From Trichobilharzia szidati (lineage: Eukaryota > Platyhelminthes > Trematoda > Strigeidida > Schistosomatidae): a stretch of 64,000 nucleotides of DNA. Numbering within the stretch: position 1 is the first letter of the stretch; each line of letters starts with the position of its first letter. The translations under genes and the position numbers were made by a program. Shown one piece after another: positions 41,605 through 54,035 of the stretch. The notes below the pieces were generated by a model. That model was given only the letters and a program-made list of their open reading frames with translations, was not told the origin of the DNA and did no database searches. The stretch spans positions 94,129,256-94,193,255 of the forward strand of contig OX235271.1 in assembly GCA_944472155.2 (NCBI GenBank), read 5' to 3'.

Positions 41605-41660
41605 AGCAAATTATCGAAGACATAGGAACTGGATACAGCTGAAATATAAAACAAATATTT
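41605..41660 (-). promoter_or_regulatory. Acceptor-like site just upstream of SIDT ATG
   Basis: A pyrimidine-rich tract ending TTTCAG places a 3' splice site at 41639, leaving a 34-nt 5' UTR before the ATG. Schistosome transcripts may receive a trans-spliced leader at such sites, or this may end a 5'-UTR intron. The same site is present in copy B at 62484. Confidence 0.4.
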
Positions 41661-41959
41661 ATTAGTGCCTTGATTTTAAAAAACACAGAATTAAGCTAGA
41701 CAATTTTTATGCAAACATAAAACATATATGAGCTACACGTTTATCGATGACATAGAGATGTTTCTAAGTGGTAAACAGATATCCTTCTGGAACCGTAGAA
41801 ACCGACAGATATGTTTTGTGCAGATTTTACCCGCTAACGGTACTCAACACATTACACCAGCAGTTAGCTATAGTGAAAACGCCCTAAAACTTCCCAAACA
41901 TTTAGTTCTGTTAGTAATCTCCACCACAGAAACAAAGATATTTGAAGAACAAAATGAAT

Positions 41960-42130
41960 TTTCAAGTTGGCCTACGAAATCATATTAGTTAGAGAACCAG
42001 TGAAAACCAGGGGAATTGGATACCTGTTTTATCCCAGTTTCCGGCACTTCATCAATACTACCCCACGACCTTACCAGATGCCAACCTAGGTTCGTGATCT
42101 AAATTGAGATCAATCAAATCCTTATAAACC
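41960..42130 (-). mobile_element. SINE-1 decayed copy upstream of SIDT (D2 A)
   Basis: Minus strand with degraded core AUGAAGU, AAAACAGGUAUCC and SINE-1 tail at the left end. Counterpart at about 62985-63150. Confidence 0.55.
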
Positions 42131-42198
42131 AGTACTTAAAGTGGATTTCTATTCTTTACCAGCTCTCACGACTAGTAAATTATTGATAAATAATAATT

Positions 42199-42780
42199 AT
42201 CTATAGTTTGGTTTGTAAGGATTAGTTATGTTTTACGAGTTGATCACGGACTGATATCAGTTAGAGAACCATTGAAAACCAAGGAGTACTGGACAGCTGC
42301 TGTTTCATCCTAGTTTGGGAATCATCGGCAGTACGCACCCACTGGGATTCGAACCCAGGACCTTCCGGTTACAAGGCAAGCTCGTATACCATTCAGCCAC
42401 TGGAACCCGATTCAATGGCTCATGCTCGCTAGTGACTTGCTACAGGTTGGAGCTTCCTGCAGTTCTAGTGAGAAGTCGTGACCAGTGAGGTCCAATTAGA
42501 AGTCACGTGTGGATGGATTTCCACCAACAACAATAGTTGGGGTCGCGCTAAAATCACGAATTGGTAGAAGTTAGAATTCATGAGCCATTGAATCGGGTTC
42601 CAGTGGCTGAATGGTATACGAGCTTGTCTTGTAACCGGAAGGTCCTGGGTTCGAATCCCAGTGGGTGCGTACTGCCGATGATTCCCAAACTAGGATGAAA
42701 CAGCAGCTGTCCAGTACTCCTTGGTTTTCAATGGTTCTCTAACTGATATCAGTCCGTGATCAACTCGTAAAAAAAAAAAA
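42199..42780. mobile_element. SINE-1 fold-back pair (D2 A only)
   Basis: About 580 bp absent from copy B, which reads straight through at about 63215. Arms about 42225-42425 (minus) and 42590-42770 (plus) with an A run at 42768-42780. Core CCGAUGA in both arms. Flanking TAATAATT-like repeats are too simple to prove a target duplication. Confidence 0.82.
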
Positions 42781-43062
42781 ATAATTGTTATGTTCAGAAC
42801 AAATTCGTAAAATCTAGCCAACATGGTAGCTCGGAAGATAAAAACAATGAACGCATACAAAACGTAGTAAAATAAGCTTTTCGACAGAACTGACTGTCGC
42901 ACTATACGCAGCTGGTAATGATGATGTTAAAGTAAAATTTAATGCATGTAACACTGCTACATCTCACAGCATCACAGAGATCGTATGACACATAAGAAAC
43001 TAGTACACACAGTGTTTAATTGCATGGATCAAATAGATTACGCCCAGTTTGTTGTTTTAGCC

Positions 43063-43265
43063 AACTACAGGTGGAATTAACAAACTGAAAATCAACACAA
43101 GCAAATTTAATATCCTCCTAAACAGCGAATACCTATTTATTTTGAACAGAACTAATAAAACTAAGGTAGATGAACTTCTTAACAAAACTGGCAATGTTAA
43201 GGAAGGCTATATATTTTTAGGTACTGTGTATAACGATCGCAAGAAAATGTTTAACTGTTCAGGTT
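43063..43265 (+). other. Open frame bounded by splice-like sites, identity unclear
   Basis: After TTGTTGTTTTAG a frame of about 67 codons reads INKLKINTSKFNILLNSEYL, KVDELLNKTGNVKEGYIFLG, ending at TGTTCAG/GTTACT or a stop. The layout INTSK..ILL..VD....FLGT recalls the region after the RT active site in LINEs, so an RT remnant is likely; a plus-strand exon is the alternative. I saw no difference in copy B (about 63496-63705). Confidence 0.35.
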
Positions 43266-43563
43266 ACTACTGATCTTAGGGAAAAAGTATACTTGGGAAA
43301 TAGGGCTTTTCAGTTAACAATATACAATATCTTCAGTACCCAAAATCAAATTTAAATCCTGTGGAGGATTTTGAACCTGAGTTCTTAGCTGACGTCTACT
43401 GAGTAAGCAGTCATACACTTATTTGGTTAAGAAGCAGTCACAATTCACAGAAGTGACCAGTAGGTATAATTAACCTTTAACATTTTAAGAGAAGTGATTT
43501 GTGACCACTTCAGGAAGTCATAATGATTCTCTGAAAAACTCTGCTGTTACACTCGCAACAAAT

Positions 43564-44860
43564 CAATAAACTTTCCATAGCAGAAGTGATCTAAATAGTA
43601 TGTTGCATATTTCCAAGGAATTCTAAACTTATTTCAACAACCATTTATAACGCCACCTACTGGAAATTCTTCAATGTTTTCGTACATGACACATAGACAC
43701 ATTTGTCCCTAATAAATCTTTATTCGAATAAAAACTATAAGTTAAAAGCACTGGAGATATAAAACCAACCACATTAAGCAAATGCTAGGAAGCATCCTTA
43801 TGATTTCAAGGTTTCTACTGAGTGAGTGAAAATGGATTTCTCTGTGCCTTGTATTATGACTAAAACAATAACACAATTTGGCATGAAGTGAAATTAGACG
43901 AGCAATGATTACATTTATTAGTTCGTTAAAGTGTTGTATAAATTTTGTCGTTCAAGCAGAAAATTTACTTTACTTTTCATCTTTAATCTACTACCATTCA
44001 CTGCCAGATTAGATCAAAGCAGTGTGACATAAGAACTTCAGCTTCACAACTAACAATAGCTTCAAGGGCACTGAAAGATCTTTCGGTGCATTATAAACAC
44101 CTTGACAGCCTATAGCTGAGTGCAAGTACTAACACAAGTTTGGGTAAATCTATCCTAAATCTGGAAGTGAGACCTAGTTAGCCTTAAGGCTTTCAAGCTA
44201 TTTGCCGTATGTATTTACAAATCGAGTTTCAGCTTCATTTCAAACTCTCAGGGTCAAGATTCGGCAAAAATCTGTGAAAAGACCTAGACAAAACTTCTGT
44301 GATTTGTGACTTCACAAATACATTCTAAATACTGATTATTTCGAGGAATGAAAATAGACTAACAGAAAAACTAAAGCACAACATGCTTATATAAGCACAA
44401 CATTCCCGCTATTAAAAAGATTTAAGGACAAATGCATAAACCTCTTCACAAATGTGAAGATTAACTAGTAAAGAAATTAAATAGCTTGTTAAACAAACCA
44501 CTTATAAGGATAATAGAGTACTAACTCACTCTGCTGAATAAAACATCTGCTTGATTGTCAAGGTTAAATTGCACAAACAATTGCTGCATAAAAACACACA
44601 ATTGCTCAACTTGGAACATCACTTAGTTTCAGCAGTGCTGCATGCTGCTTCACAAAAATTAAAGAGCACCACTTAAGTATGACTGAGATCTTATCAGCGA
44701 TTTCGACAATACAACACTGTGGACAATCTCAGACAATTTTATACTGTAAAATTGTTCAACACTTTATCAGTTCCATTGAAAAACTGGTACAGAATGAAAA
44801 ATATGTCATTTGTGCACTTAAAGTCTGATAGTTATAATGGTCTGCTTTCTAATAAAAATT
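43564..44860. other. Unrecognised AT-rich sequence
   Basis: No long frame, repeat family or RNA gene seen. Confidence 0.4.
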
Positions 44861-44869
44861 GATTTTATT

Positions 44870-45070
44870 TCTTGCGCTCCAAGTGGAGAACTGGGTCTCA
44901 AGCTTCTGACGTTCTACTAGCGCTTTGTATCAACGAAGTAGATTCGCGCCTGACCTTCTCTCTCCTCCATGATTACTTACGGCTATTCTACTAGGTGAGG
45001 TTCAGGGTCGCGTCAGCTGAAATTCGACTCCCAAGAATAGTTGGCTGGCAATCCACCACCTGACCAGTGT
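44870..45070 (-). mobile_element. Possible SINE/LINE tail
   Basis: On the minus strand ends CTTGAGACCCAGTTCTCC..GGAGCGCAAGAAATAAAA, laid out like the LINE-B/SINE-2 tail (CTTGAAGCCCTATGTTCC..). No head found. 45070-47300 contains only unrecognised short frames. Confidence 0.35.
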
Positions 45071-47299
45071 TTATGACTTTCGAGTGGAACAAAAGTCATT
45101 CACGCCACACTTCGCTTTCATTTATTTCTGTGTCATCAGTTTCTGTTACCTCTACGACCACTTATGAGATATAATTTTCTGTTTATTTGATCTTTTTTGT
45201 GCCACACGGAGGTGCCAGTCTTTGGGTTTTCTATATCAGTTTCATGCGACGACCCAGAGTGTAATGGTACTCGACGTCCGCCTCAGAGTTTGTCTGATCC
45301 ATAGCCATTTCTTCCGTTTTTTCTAATGCACACGAGGAATCTGGCTGGTTGACTACCTCTTAAAATTCATTTGTGGCCATGCAGGTAGCTGTTTAGCAAA
45401 TCTGCTCTGTTGCAATCACTTTTCGTGGCATGCTAAATCACTGAACTTATACAATCTGTTGGCTTGTCTCAGAGAGTTGTGAGTTGTGTTCGATTTAATG
45501 GTCTTTATAAGTTATCTATTAGGTGTTTTCTTTATTTAGCCTGTTTTCTGGTTGTACCTTTCAATATCACTTGCCTCCATATTCTTGTGGTCTCTTCCCA
45601 CAAAAATAACTGGTTACTTGATATGCTGTTCTGAGGACTATCTTAAGTGTAGCCTGTTCTACTTCACTCATCATTGTTGCAAAGGCGCTTTATTTCATAT
45701 CTTACACTGCCCTTCACTCTACTCTCGTGTGCTGTGTAGATACCGCCCACTTCATTGCTTCACATTTAACACTTGCAGTGGTGTTACTAGAAATACTAAT
45801 AATGAAACTTTACTTTCAACTGATGACGGAAAATGCACCTAGGAATGCTGACGTTTGTTAAAAGTGTGGTTTATACAAACTGATGTTCACATCATACAAC
45901 TCTTATACTGCCTACCATGCTTAGACCAAAGGCAGATCAAAAAACCTGAATCGTGGCGCGATGATGAATGCTCAGCTAGCTAAGAATCACGCACTAACGA
46001 CCGAACGCAACGCGACAGCGTGTGATATGGCGAGGATTCTAGACAACAAACCTTCTGCTTAAAAAGCAGACCTAGACAGTGGAGGTCAACACTCGGTGTT
46101 GAGTACAGAATTCCTTGGTCAACTATTTTTGGGGAATTATTTACCGCCACATGTTCAATCTGCAGCAGGAATTCATAAGAACGGGAAAATACTGCTTTGA
46201 TAGTTATTGCCCAGTCGGTATTTCGTTGGACACGAAAGACTGTGAATTGATAAGTCATCCGGTAATTGCTTCCTGACTCTAGAGGGGCTTCATAAATAAG
46301 AAGTCGTGCACCAGCCGCTAGTCAGATTATTGCGACCATTTTACAAATAAAACACCTAAAGAATTTTCATTGTAGATGCTAGCGAGGCTTTTGGCAAAGA
46401 TCCACGTAAAAAATCTAGTACCTTATGAACCATTTGACAAGCTTCTCAGTCAGACAAGTTCTTTCTTCACAAAAAGAGAATATTTAGTCAAGACTGACCG
46501 CTAATCCTCTGACCTAAGCCCACATTACTTGATGAAAGGAAAAGTAGCATTCTTATTTCTCTCCTGCTTCTCTTATTCACAAATAACAACAGGTCCTGTG
46601 GTTAAGCAAGAAAAATCATGTTGCTTGTCAAGAGCTCCAGAATAGTAAATGGTTTCCGCCACAACGACATGGGCGTTTTGAGAAAAATTCTAAACAAATT
46701 GAACAGTTCAGGTGATATTCTAGTAAGCCAGTTGGTTAGACTGCTTGAACTTCTTTGCAGTACCCATATACGTAGGATGACTTCCTCTTTCCGGTGTAGT
46801 TATAGATGTTGTGATAAGACATCCAGATCCACCCTCTCCTGAATTCGGCGATAAGGTGCTGCCCGACCATAATAGTTTACTGACTTCGTTATGAGTGACA
46901 CCTGCATCTATACACGAGACTTGTAATCGCTATGCTGTCCTGAATAGTGACCTAAGGTAATCCTTCCAAAAAAGTCAAGAATACCAACGGATGTTTTATG
47001 AAAGCTGTGGTGAGCCGCTTGCAGATAATATTGCTGCAAATATTGTTACCCGTAAACTAACATTTTGAAATCCATTTTTATACTTTTAGGAATAGCCTAC
47101 CTTATCTACACATGTAATGCAACCTTCAGTTATAAAGTACATTTTCGCTGAATTTAATCAATAGCGATGCCTAGAATTATGTCGTGCAGATTTCTTTTTA
47201 CCCATATAAAGTGACCCTACTACTTTTTTCCATAACACTTTCTGGTATATTCATCGTGTGTAATTGAATAACTGTAATAATTCTTACTCCAGGTACATA

Positions 47300-48900
47300 T
47301 TATATAACAGGCTGATAATGCCTGTGCACTGGGGTCCCTCACGTGCAAACAAATGAAAATATGTATTATTATTACCGTAAATAGGATTTTGCTAGCGGAC
47401 GAAAACCACTGGCCACTGTTTATGGGACCGAACAAATTCGTCAAATCCACTGAAGCCCCAGCCAATTCGCGCATCATTGGTCAATTTGTCAATCACTGCT
47501 GACTGAATCAAAGCAAACTGTAATGTGGTTGAGTGTTTCTGTATTCTGTCAGAAAAATCATTAATAAATACACATTTGAGCAGCTATGAGATTCATATTC
47601 TCCCCTCAATATTTGGGGGAGTGTTAAGAGCAGTCCGGTAACCAAGTTAGGTGGGTTAGGCTAATGAGCCGGTAGGATGTGTGGTCAAGGCTTAGATCCA
47701 GTAGGAGAGATAGCCACACAACAAACATGAGCGTTTCTTATAGTTGAAGGTAGGCGGAAAACGAGCTCGAAGAAGTTCAAGCAGCCCAGATAAACGAATT
47801 CCTAGTGTATGAATTTTACGGTGATGGTTGATTTTTCGGTAGCATTCACTTACTTATGTCTGACTCACCACTGTATCAGTGGCTGCCTTATTGTATCCAG
47901 TTATTATTGTATTTGGATGCGGTCCTTTGAGGTATAGAATCTCCTCGAGCGAAATATTGTTCACTGAAACCATGTGAGTAATTTTTACTATCATTTGCCT
48001 GCTGAATGGTTCAGTTACAAGTGACCGGAAATCAATTTCACCGTTATTTACGAATGCAAAGTGAACGGCATTAAATTATTCCATTCCTTACCTGATGATG
48101 CCTATGAACTGGCTTTCTTCATGTAAATAAGGTCAGAATATGTTATTATTAAATAAAGAATATTCCCGGCCAAATAAAAGCTTCAGACGAGCCAGTCAGT
48201 GGCACAAATAAGTTACGCATGTGTAATTATCTGTCTCCACTGAGTGTTATACTTTATATTTCTCCAAATTTTGGTCGCACTGATAGAACGCGCGAGTTGG
48301 TTGTAGACGCGGTGGTCAAGATTATCGCTTATTAGCCACTAACGTTATGCAAATTCCACTTGATTCCCCAGTACGCTACACAACGAGGTGAGTCGGAAAG
48401 TAAACTTACACAAAGAGACAGTAATAAATGTGGGAAACAAAAGATTACACACTATCTAGTGACGCAATCGTTATGAAGAACAAAGCCATTAGTTGTCAGT
48501 CTACGAGGCAACTCTGATCTGTCCATTATCGAGACGGGAAGTCCGTCTCCATATAATATATAATGGGAAACATAATGCATCTGAATATTAGGATTTTGCT
48601 TACCGGTGGAGTTTATTTTGTCATGGCTAAGGAGCTAGCTCCATACTGACCGTCGGTGGACGTTGGTTTGATCCTACACACGGAAATCATCTGTAGGAAA
48701 TCATTTAGTTACGCTGCTTGCAAAGATTCGAGATGGCTCCCAGTTGACTTCGACTAAAAATAACGCTAACGATTGTTGTGTGGCTGTCAGTCCTGCTAGA
48801 CTTGAGTTTTTGCTGCATTGCCTGATAACTCTTTTGTCTGGCCCACCTAATCTGGTTTAGTAAGTCGGACAGATACATTCCCGCATAAGGGACCACCAGA
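47300..48900. repeat. Diverged internal repeats, possible LTR-element remains
   Basis: 47670-47760 and 48760-48815 (inverted) share AGCCACACAACAA and neighbouring blocks; 47306-47400 and 48090-48170 share TGATGATGCCT/TGATAATGCCT and ATGT(A)TTATTATTA blocks in direct orientation. No coding sequence recognised. Confidence 0.25.
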
Positions 48901-49129
48901 ATACATTAGGACATTGACTAACAACTTTCCTTCCTAGAGGCAAAGCTAACAGAAAATGGTCACCCGAACCAGTTTAGCGACTAAAGCCCAGAAGATAAGT
49001 AGTACAAACCGGTTGCCGACTTAGTTATAGAAACCCAAATTCATGTGTTTAGAATTCAAAGGTGATTCGGTTTCGGATATCTTCCCTCTAAATCAGTCAG
49101 TAAGACGTTCTTTTCCTCAAAACTGCGAA

Positions 49130-49900
49130 TGATGTTCACCAGCCATAAGTTGTTCTCCATCTCTGTTAAAGACGAACTCTCTCGTCTGGCAGCTGGCAAG
49201 TACACCTATCCTATCAGTTCACCTGCTCTTGTGGAGCGGGGTTCATTGGTGGTGGTCAGAGAATGGTTTCCACATGGGCACGAGAACACATTCCAACATG
49301 ATTTTACAGGGGGGAAGGAAAGGGTTTGCAATGCTTTATTCTAAAACACTAGGTTTATTCCTGTTACTCTACCAACCCTGATCACTATTTCAAGATCATC
49401 CATAGAATTCATGCTTACCTTCCACGTTTTCTTCGCTATAAACTTCTAAAGACAACGGAAGCCTTGAGCATTCGTCAGTTCTAACCATACCTTTGTATAT
49501 GAAAGAGAAATTTACAGTCCCTACTCCTGTCATGACCGTAGAGGAAAAGACTTCTTTATTTTTATTTATTTTGTTTATTTAGTTAATCTATGTACCTCCC
49601 CCCAGTAGCTATTGTTATTATTACTGTTCCCATTTTGAACCATTTTCACTTTTCCCATTCGTCACTCCCAAGCCGAAAATTCTTTCACAGCGTTGGATTC
49701 CTCGTTATCGAATCTCACACCATTTTTATGTACCTCTCTGTATTGCTCTACTAACCTTATAAATTGCACCCCTTTCCAACACCTATACATCCTATGAATT
49801 ATTCTATATGTGACATTAATCGTTTCGCCACTTGACACTTGATATTTAACTATGATTATATTCGCAAACATTCTAATTACATCCCATACTTTAGTGGTGT
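49130..49900 (+). mobile_element. PLE-3 remnant
   Basis: Decayed frames read DELSRLAAGKYTY, NPDHYFKIIHRIHAYLPRF and EALSIRQF; the 3' UTR (TGTTTATTTAGTTAATC, CTATACATCCTATGAATTAT, TGACATTAAT, CGCCACTTGACA) matches the 22151-23220 palindrome in order. Single copy, not inverted. 49900-51390 has microsatellites (TA near 51320, TAA at 51229 and 51349) and nothing else I can name. Confidence 0.75.
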
Positions 49901-51390
49901 GACACAGACAATGGGTTTCAACAGAATATTATTCTCACAGTAAGGGTCATTGTATTCACTGTTGTTAAGGTCTGAATACTATTCCCACAGTCCAGTAGTG
50001 CATCAGCAATGGAATACTATATTTATTTGAACATGCTATTTAGTATCGTTTAATGTAAACCAAAATCACACGCTCCGTGACTGGTTAAAGAATATAAACT
50101 GTCTAGATATAAATAGCTGTTTGATCACTTGAAGATATACCTTGGCTTCTGTGTCCTGCCTCCTGCTGTTACAATACTATTATTGTCTTACGCATTTGCG
50201 CCTATGTTTAAATTCCCTCACGAGATGTAATTTCTTAATATTAAAAGACTACAGATATATACGACAGTAAGGCTTGATAACAAATTCGTTGAAGGGAGTA
50301 TCCTCTCTGAATACTGTGTTTCGAGTGCCTTTGTTTCATATCCCCGCTAATTGTAGCGTTAATATCCGTTGCTATTTTTTATATGCTTTTTAAATGAAAC
50401 TTTGCATTTAAAAACTTTTCTGACGTACATAATACTGGAGGCATAATGTACTTTGACTGCGTTACATTTGTTGCACTTGTATCAGGAAATGTAGCTCGTT
50501 ACTGGTATCTGCGCAATGTGATGGATTAAATAGGCTAGGGAGTTCAAAATTTGAAAGTATATTTTTGAATTTTCAAGGAATCATGCTGGCATATCGTGCC
50601 TACTTACTGAAACTCTGTTGACTTATTGGTTTGGTAGTTGTTGGTATTCATAGCTTAATTTCAGCACTAACTTCAGTTTTCATGTACTTATAACGGTCAG
50701 CTTTTCATTTTAAGACAAAAGAGCCAGCGCTATGGTCATAACACGTAGCATTGTTGCGAACTTGTGTTTCAAGTGGCCTTCATTTTGAGGGAAGATTTAA
50801 CTGCTGCGATATTCCGATTTCATATACATAATTTAGGCTCGTACGTGAAAGAAACTTATTATCTTAGCTGGAACAAGGGCAAGTTGTTCAGAAGGTTAGG
50901 GAGACTTTATTTTTCAGTTTGTTTGTATAAATACCATCGCTCATCTAGTTCCAATATCCAATATCTTTTTACGAGCTAGTATAAACCAATTTGATTTCTT
51001 TGCGCTCGCCTCTTGATTGTAAGGTAGAGGTTCCTGATCTTTGGTAAACGTCTGTGTAGCTCGTCCCGCCACTCGACTGCCGTAGCTTTGGTTGACTCCA
51101 ACAGGAGTAGTGCTGGGATTAATTATATGGCGTCTGTAGTATGAAGTGTGTTAAGACTGTTACTACTGTGAATGGAGTTGATCCTTTCACCAGTTAGTCT
51201 TTCGGTATCGTCGTCAATGGAAAAGAGATAATAATAATAATAGATATAATTAGTAAAGGTATTCAGACTAACAGACAGAGAAAAAAAATAAGAAAACGTA
51301 ACAACAGTCAGTCAACCGGTATACATATATATATATATAATATATACCAGTAATAATGATAATAATAATAATAACAATAATAATAATAAG

Positions 51391-53069
51391 TGTAGTTAAA
51401 GCTGTCAGGAGAGTAAGACTGAAGGGAATGTGAAGAAGTAAAACGACCAGTTTAATTGTCTATCTTTGAATGGTATATGCGATTTTAAGGGGATAGGCCA
51501 TTTGGATACAGTCCTTGTGTCACTGCAAGGTTGTCCAGCCTTCGCTTAAAGGCGTCCACAGATGGTGCCATAGCTACATCTGCCGGTAAGGAATTCCAGG
51601 GACGGCAAACCCGCAGGGAAAAGAAGTGGGAGCCCACCCGGGTCCTTGCCCTCTGATGAGCTATCCTTCTGGGATTTCCACGAGGGAGCCTATACCTACT
51701 CAATGGCAGAACACTTTTGTTCGGGTGATTCTGATCATTTGTTATTTTGTAGGCAGTAATTAAATCCCCCCTCAGGCGGCGGTAACTGAGTGTGAATAGG
51801 CCTAATTTCTTCAGCCTTCCGTCATATGGCTTATTTCGGAGACCAACCACTCCTTTTGTTGCCCGTCGTTGAGCTCTTTCCAAGAGGTTGGCGTCTCTTT
51901 TAAGCAGTGGGGGTGCAATGATATTATGCACTTCAAGATGCGGTCTGACGTATGTTTTATACAACCTTAGAAAGAGCTCAGGAGTGAGTGCACCTAATTG
52001 TCTATGTGTAAAGTGTATGACCGCATATGCCCTCGCTACATCCCCCGTGTAATTCACGCTTGTGTCCATTTTCTCCGTTAGAACTAGACCTAAGTCACGT
52101 TCCGACGTTGAGCAGGACAAGCTTTCATTGCACAGGGTGTAACTTGCATTCTGCAGTCTACAGGTGCGTAACTTCACTACTTTGCACTTTTTCAGGTTGA
52201 AAGTCATTCCACTGGTTACCGCCCAGTCTTCCAGAAGCCTTAGATCTGCCTGCAGCCTATCTGAGTCCTCCGGACACTTTACCGCCCTCCATATCTTTAC
52301 GTCATCAGCGTATAGAAGAGTCGGGCAGTTTAGACGGCATGGTAAATCATTGATAAAAATCAAGAACATCAGTGGTCCCAGGATAGAACCCTGCGACACT
52401 CCTGATGACGAGCTGTGCCAAGATGATCGGACTCGATTGACCTTGGTGCAAAATTGCCTTTCAGTTAGGTAGTCCTTCAACCATGACAGAAGTGGTTTAC
52501 CTAGACCTACCTGGTTTATTTTGTGTAGGAGAAGGTCATGGTGAACAGTGTCAAATGCCTTCTCAAAGTCTAGAAAGATCACGTGGACAGGAACATTCAT
52601 ATCCCAGCATGATGTCCAATCGTCCCAAGCTGATAATAAGTTAGTGACGCAGGATCTTCCTTTCCTGAAACCGTGTTGGGCTTCATGGAGTATTTTAGAC
52701 CTATCCAGATATTCCCTGATGTGATCATCAATAATACTTTCCAGTACTTTCGATACCACTGGGAGTAGAGCTACTGGTCTATAACTGGTGGGATTTTGCC
52801 TATCCCCACCCTTGAAGATCGGAGAAAGGATGCTTCTTTTCCATTCCTTTGGCAGTTTCCCCGATTCCATGGAGTGTTGGAACAAGTCGCATAAAGGCCT
52901 ACAGAGAGCTTCGGCGCACTGTTTCAGAACAGATGGCCTGATGTCATCACAACCTGGGGACTTCCCAGGTATAAGTCGCTGCAGCTTTCTCAGTACTATT
53001 GCAGGGTTTATTTGAGGGGTGGCTATTTGGTCTTCCTCCTGTGAAATAGTCATGCCACCATTTTGGTGG
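51391..53069 (-). mobile_element. CR1-like LINE, RT and C-terminus, 5' cut by gap
   Basis: Uninterrupted frame 53069-51485, about 528 codons: GKSPGCDDIRPSVLKQCAEA, PKEWKRSILSPIFKGG, SYRPVALLPVVSKVLE, QHGFRKGRSCVTNLL, FLDFEKAFDTV, GVSQGSILGPLMFLIFINDL, catalytic LLYADDVKIW, FNLKKCKV, and the Jockey/CR1-type end WNSLPADV..APSVDAFKRRL. The endonuclease half is lost in the gap or absent. The 3' UTR ends at a (TTA)n run (about 51349-51390). Segment LEVHNIIAPPLL departs from the usual LEY--Q-W-P-L-KD and may be a compensated frameshift. Confidence 0.9.
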
Positions 53070-53566
53070 NNNNNNNNNNNNNNNNNNNNNNNNNNNNNNN
53101 NNNNNNNNNNNNNNNNNNNNNNNNNNNNNNNNNNNNNNNNNNNNNNNNNNNNNNNNNNNNNNNNNNNNNNNNNNNNNNNNNNNNNNNNNNNNNNNNNNNN
53201 NNNNNNNNNNNNNNNNNNNNNNNNNNNNNNNNNNNNNNNNNNNNNNNNNNNNNNNNNNNNNNNNNNNNNNNNNNNNNNNNNNNNNNNNNNNNNNNNNNNN
53301 NNNNNNNNNNNNNNNNNNNNNNNNNNNNNNNNNNNNNNNNNNNNNNNNNNNNNNNNNNNNNNNNNNNNNNNNNNNNNNNNNNNNNNNNNNNNNNNNNNNN
53401 NNNNNNNNNNNNNNNNNNNNNNNNNNNNNNNNNNNNNNNNNNNNNNNNNNNNNNNNNNNNNNNNNNNNNNNNNNNNNNNNNNNNNNNNNNNNNNNNNNNN
53501 NNNNNNNNNNNNNNNNNNNNNNNNNNNNNNNNNNNNNNNNNNNNNNNNNNNNNNNNNNNNNNNNNN
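53070..53566. other. Assembly gap (497 N)
   Basis: Run of N between the CR1-like LINE and a SINE-1 fragment, about 460 bp before D2 copy B. Confidence 1.
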
Positions 53567-53660
53567 CAATGACTCCCAAACTAGAACAAAACAGCTGCCT
53601 ACCACTCCTTTGTTTTCAATGGTTCTCTGACTGATATCAATCCGTGGTCACACAGGAAAC
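53567..53660 (+). mobile_element. SINE-1 3' fragment
   Basis: Starts at the gap inside the hammerhead-like segment (GACTCCCAAACTAGAACAAA) and continues to TTGGTTTTCAATGGTTCTC-type tail. Confidence 0.6.
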
Positions 53661-53869
53661 ATTAATTTTTTATGACGACAGTCTATTACCCTCTGAATTT
53701 TAGTGACATTAAAGTCATTTAGAGATGTTAATGTCTACTATAATCCGAAAATATGGATACATTGGATTGCTGCAAATCACACATTTTCAGTAAAAAAACA
53801 AAACAACTTAGAACAACCGTCGAACAACAACAACAACCAAATCAATCAATTTTATTTATAGGTTAATTG

Positions 53870-54035
53870 ATGGATGGTGAATAGCAGTGTAATCCAGGAT
53901 GCGCATTTCGTCCCATTCGGGTCTCGTCATCTGGATGTACCTGCATTCCACAGTGAGTGATGATGTTCCCACCGAGGATCGAACTCAGTGCCCATAGTTT
54001 CAAACGCCAAAGCATTATCCACTAGACCTCTTGGG
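53870..54035 (-). ncRNA. Sm-alpha-type repeat, complete head and hammerhead
   Basis: Minus strand: tRNA-like head (GGTCTAGTGGATAATGCTTT, box B GAGTTCGATCC), then GUACAUCCAG, core AUGACGA, stem II GACCCGAAUGGGAC, GAAA, UGCGCAUC, CUGGAU, ACACUGC. This is the known Sm-alpha order (pol III promoter then hammerhead). C3 is A. Confidence 0.8.

Larger units (their letters stand above)
33318..43563. repeat. Duplicated block D2, copy A
   Basis: Collinear with 54027 to the window end. Differences are insertions: SINE-2 at 36675 and 37891 and a SINE-1 fold-back at 42199 here; a PLE end, a SINE-2 and a SINE-1 in copy B; plus about 170 bp present only in B near 62743. Carries SIDT exons 1-6. The left edge falls in an Sm-alpha-type repeat. 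The right edge here is set by the window end of copy B. Confidence 0.92.
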
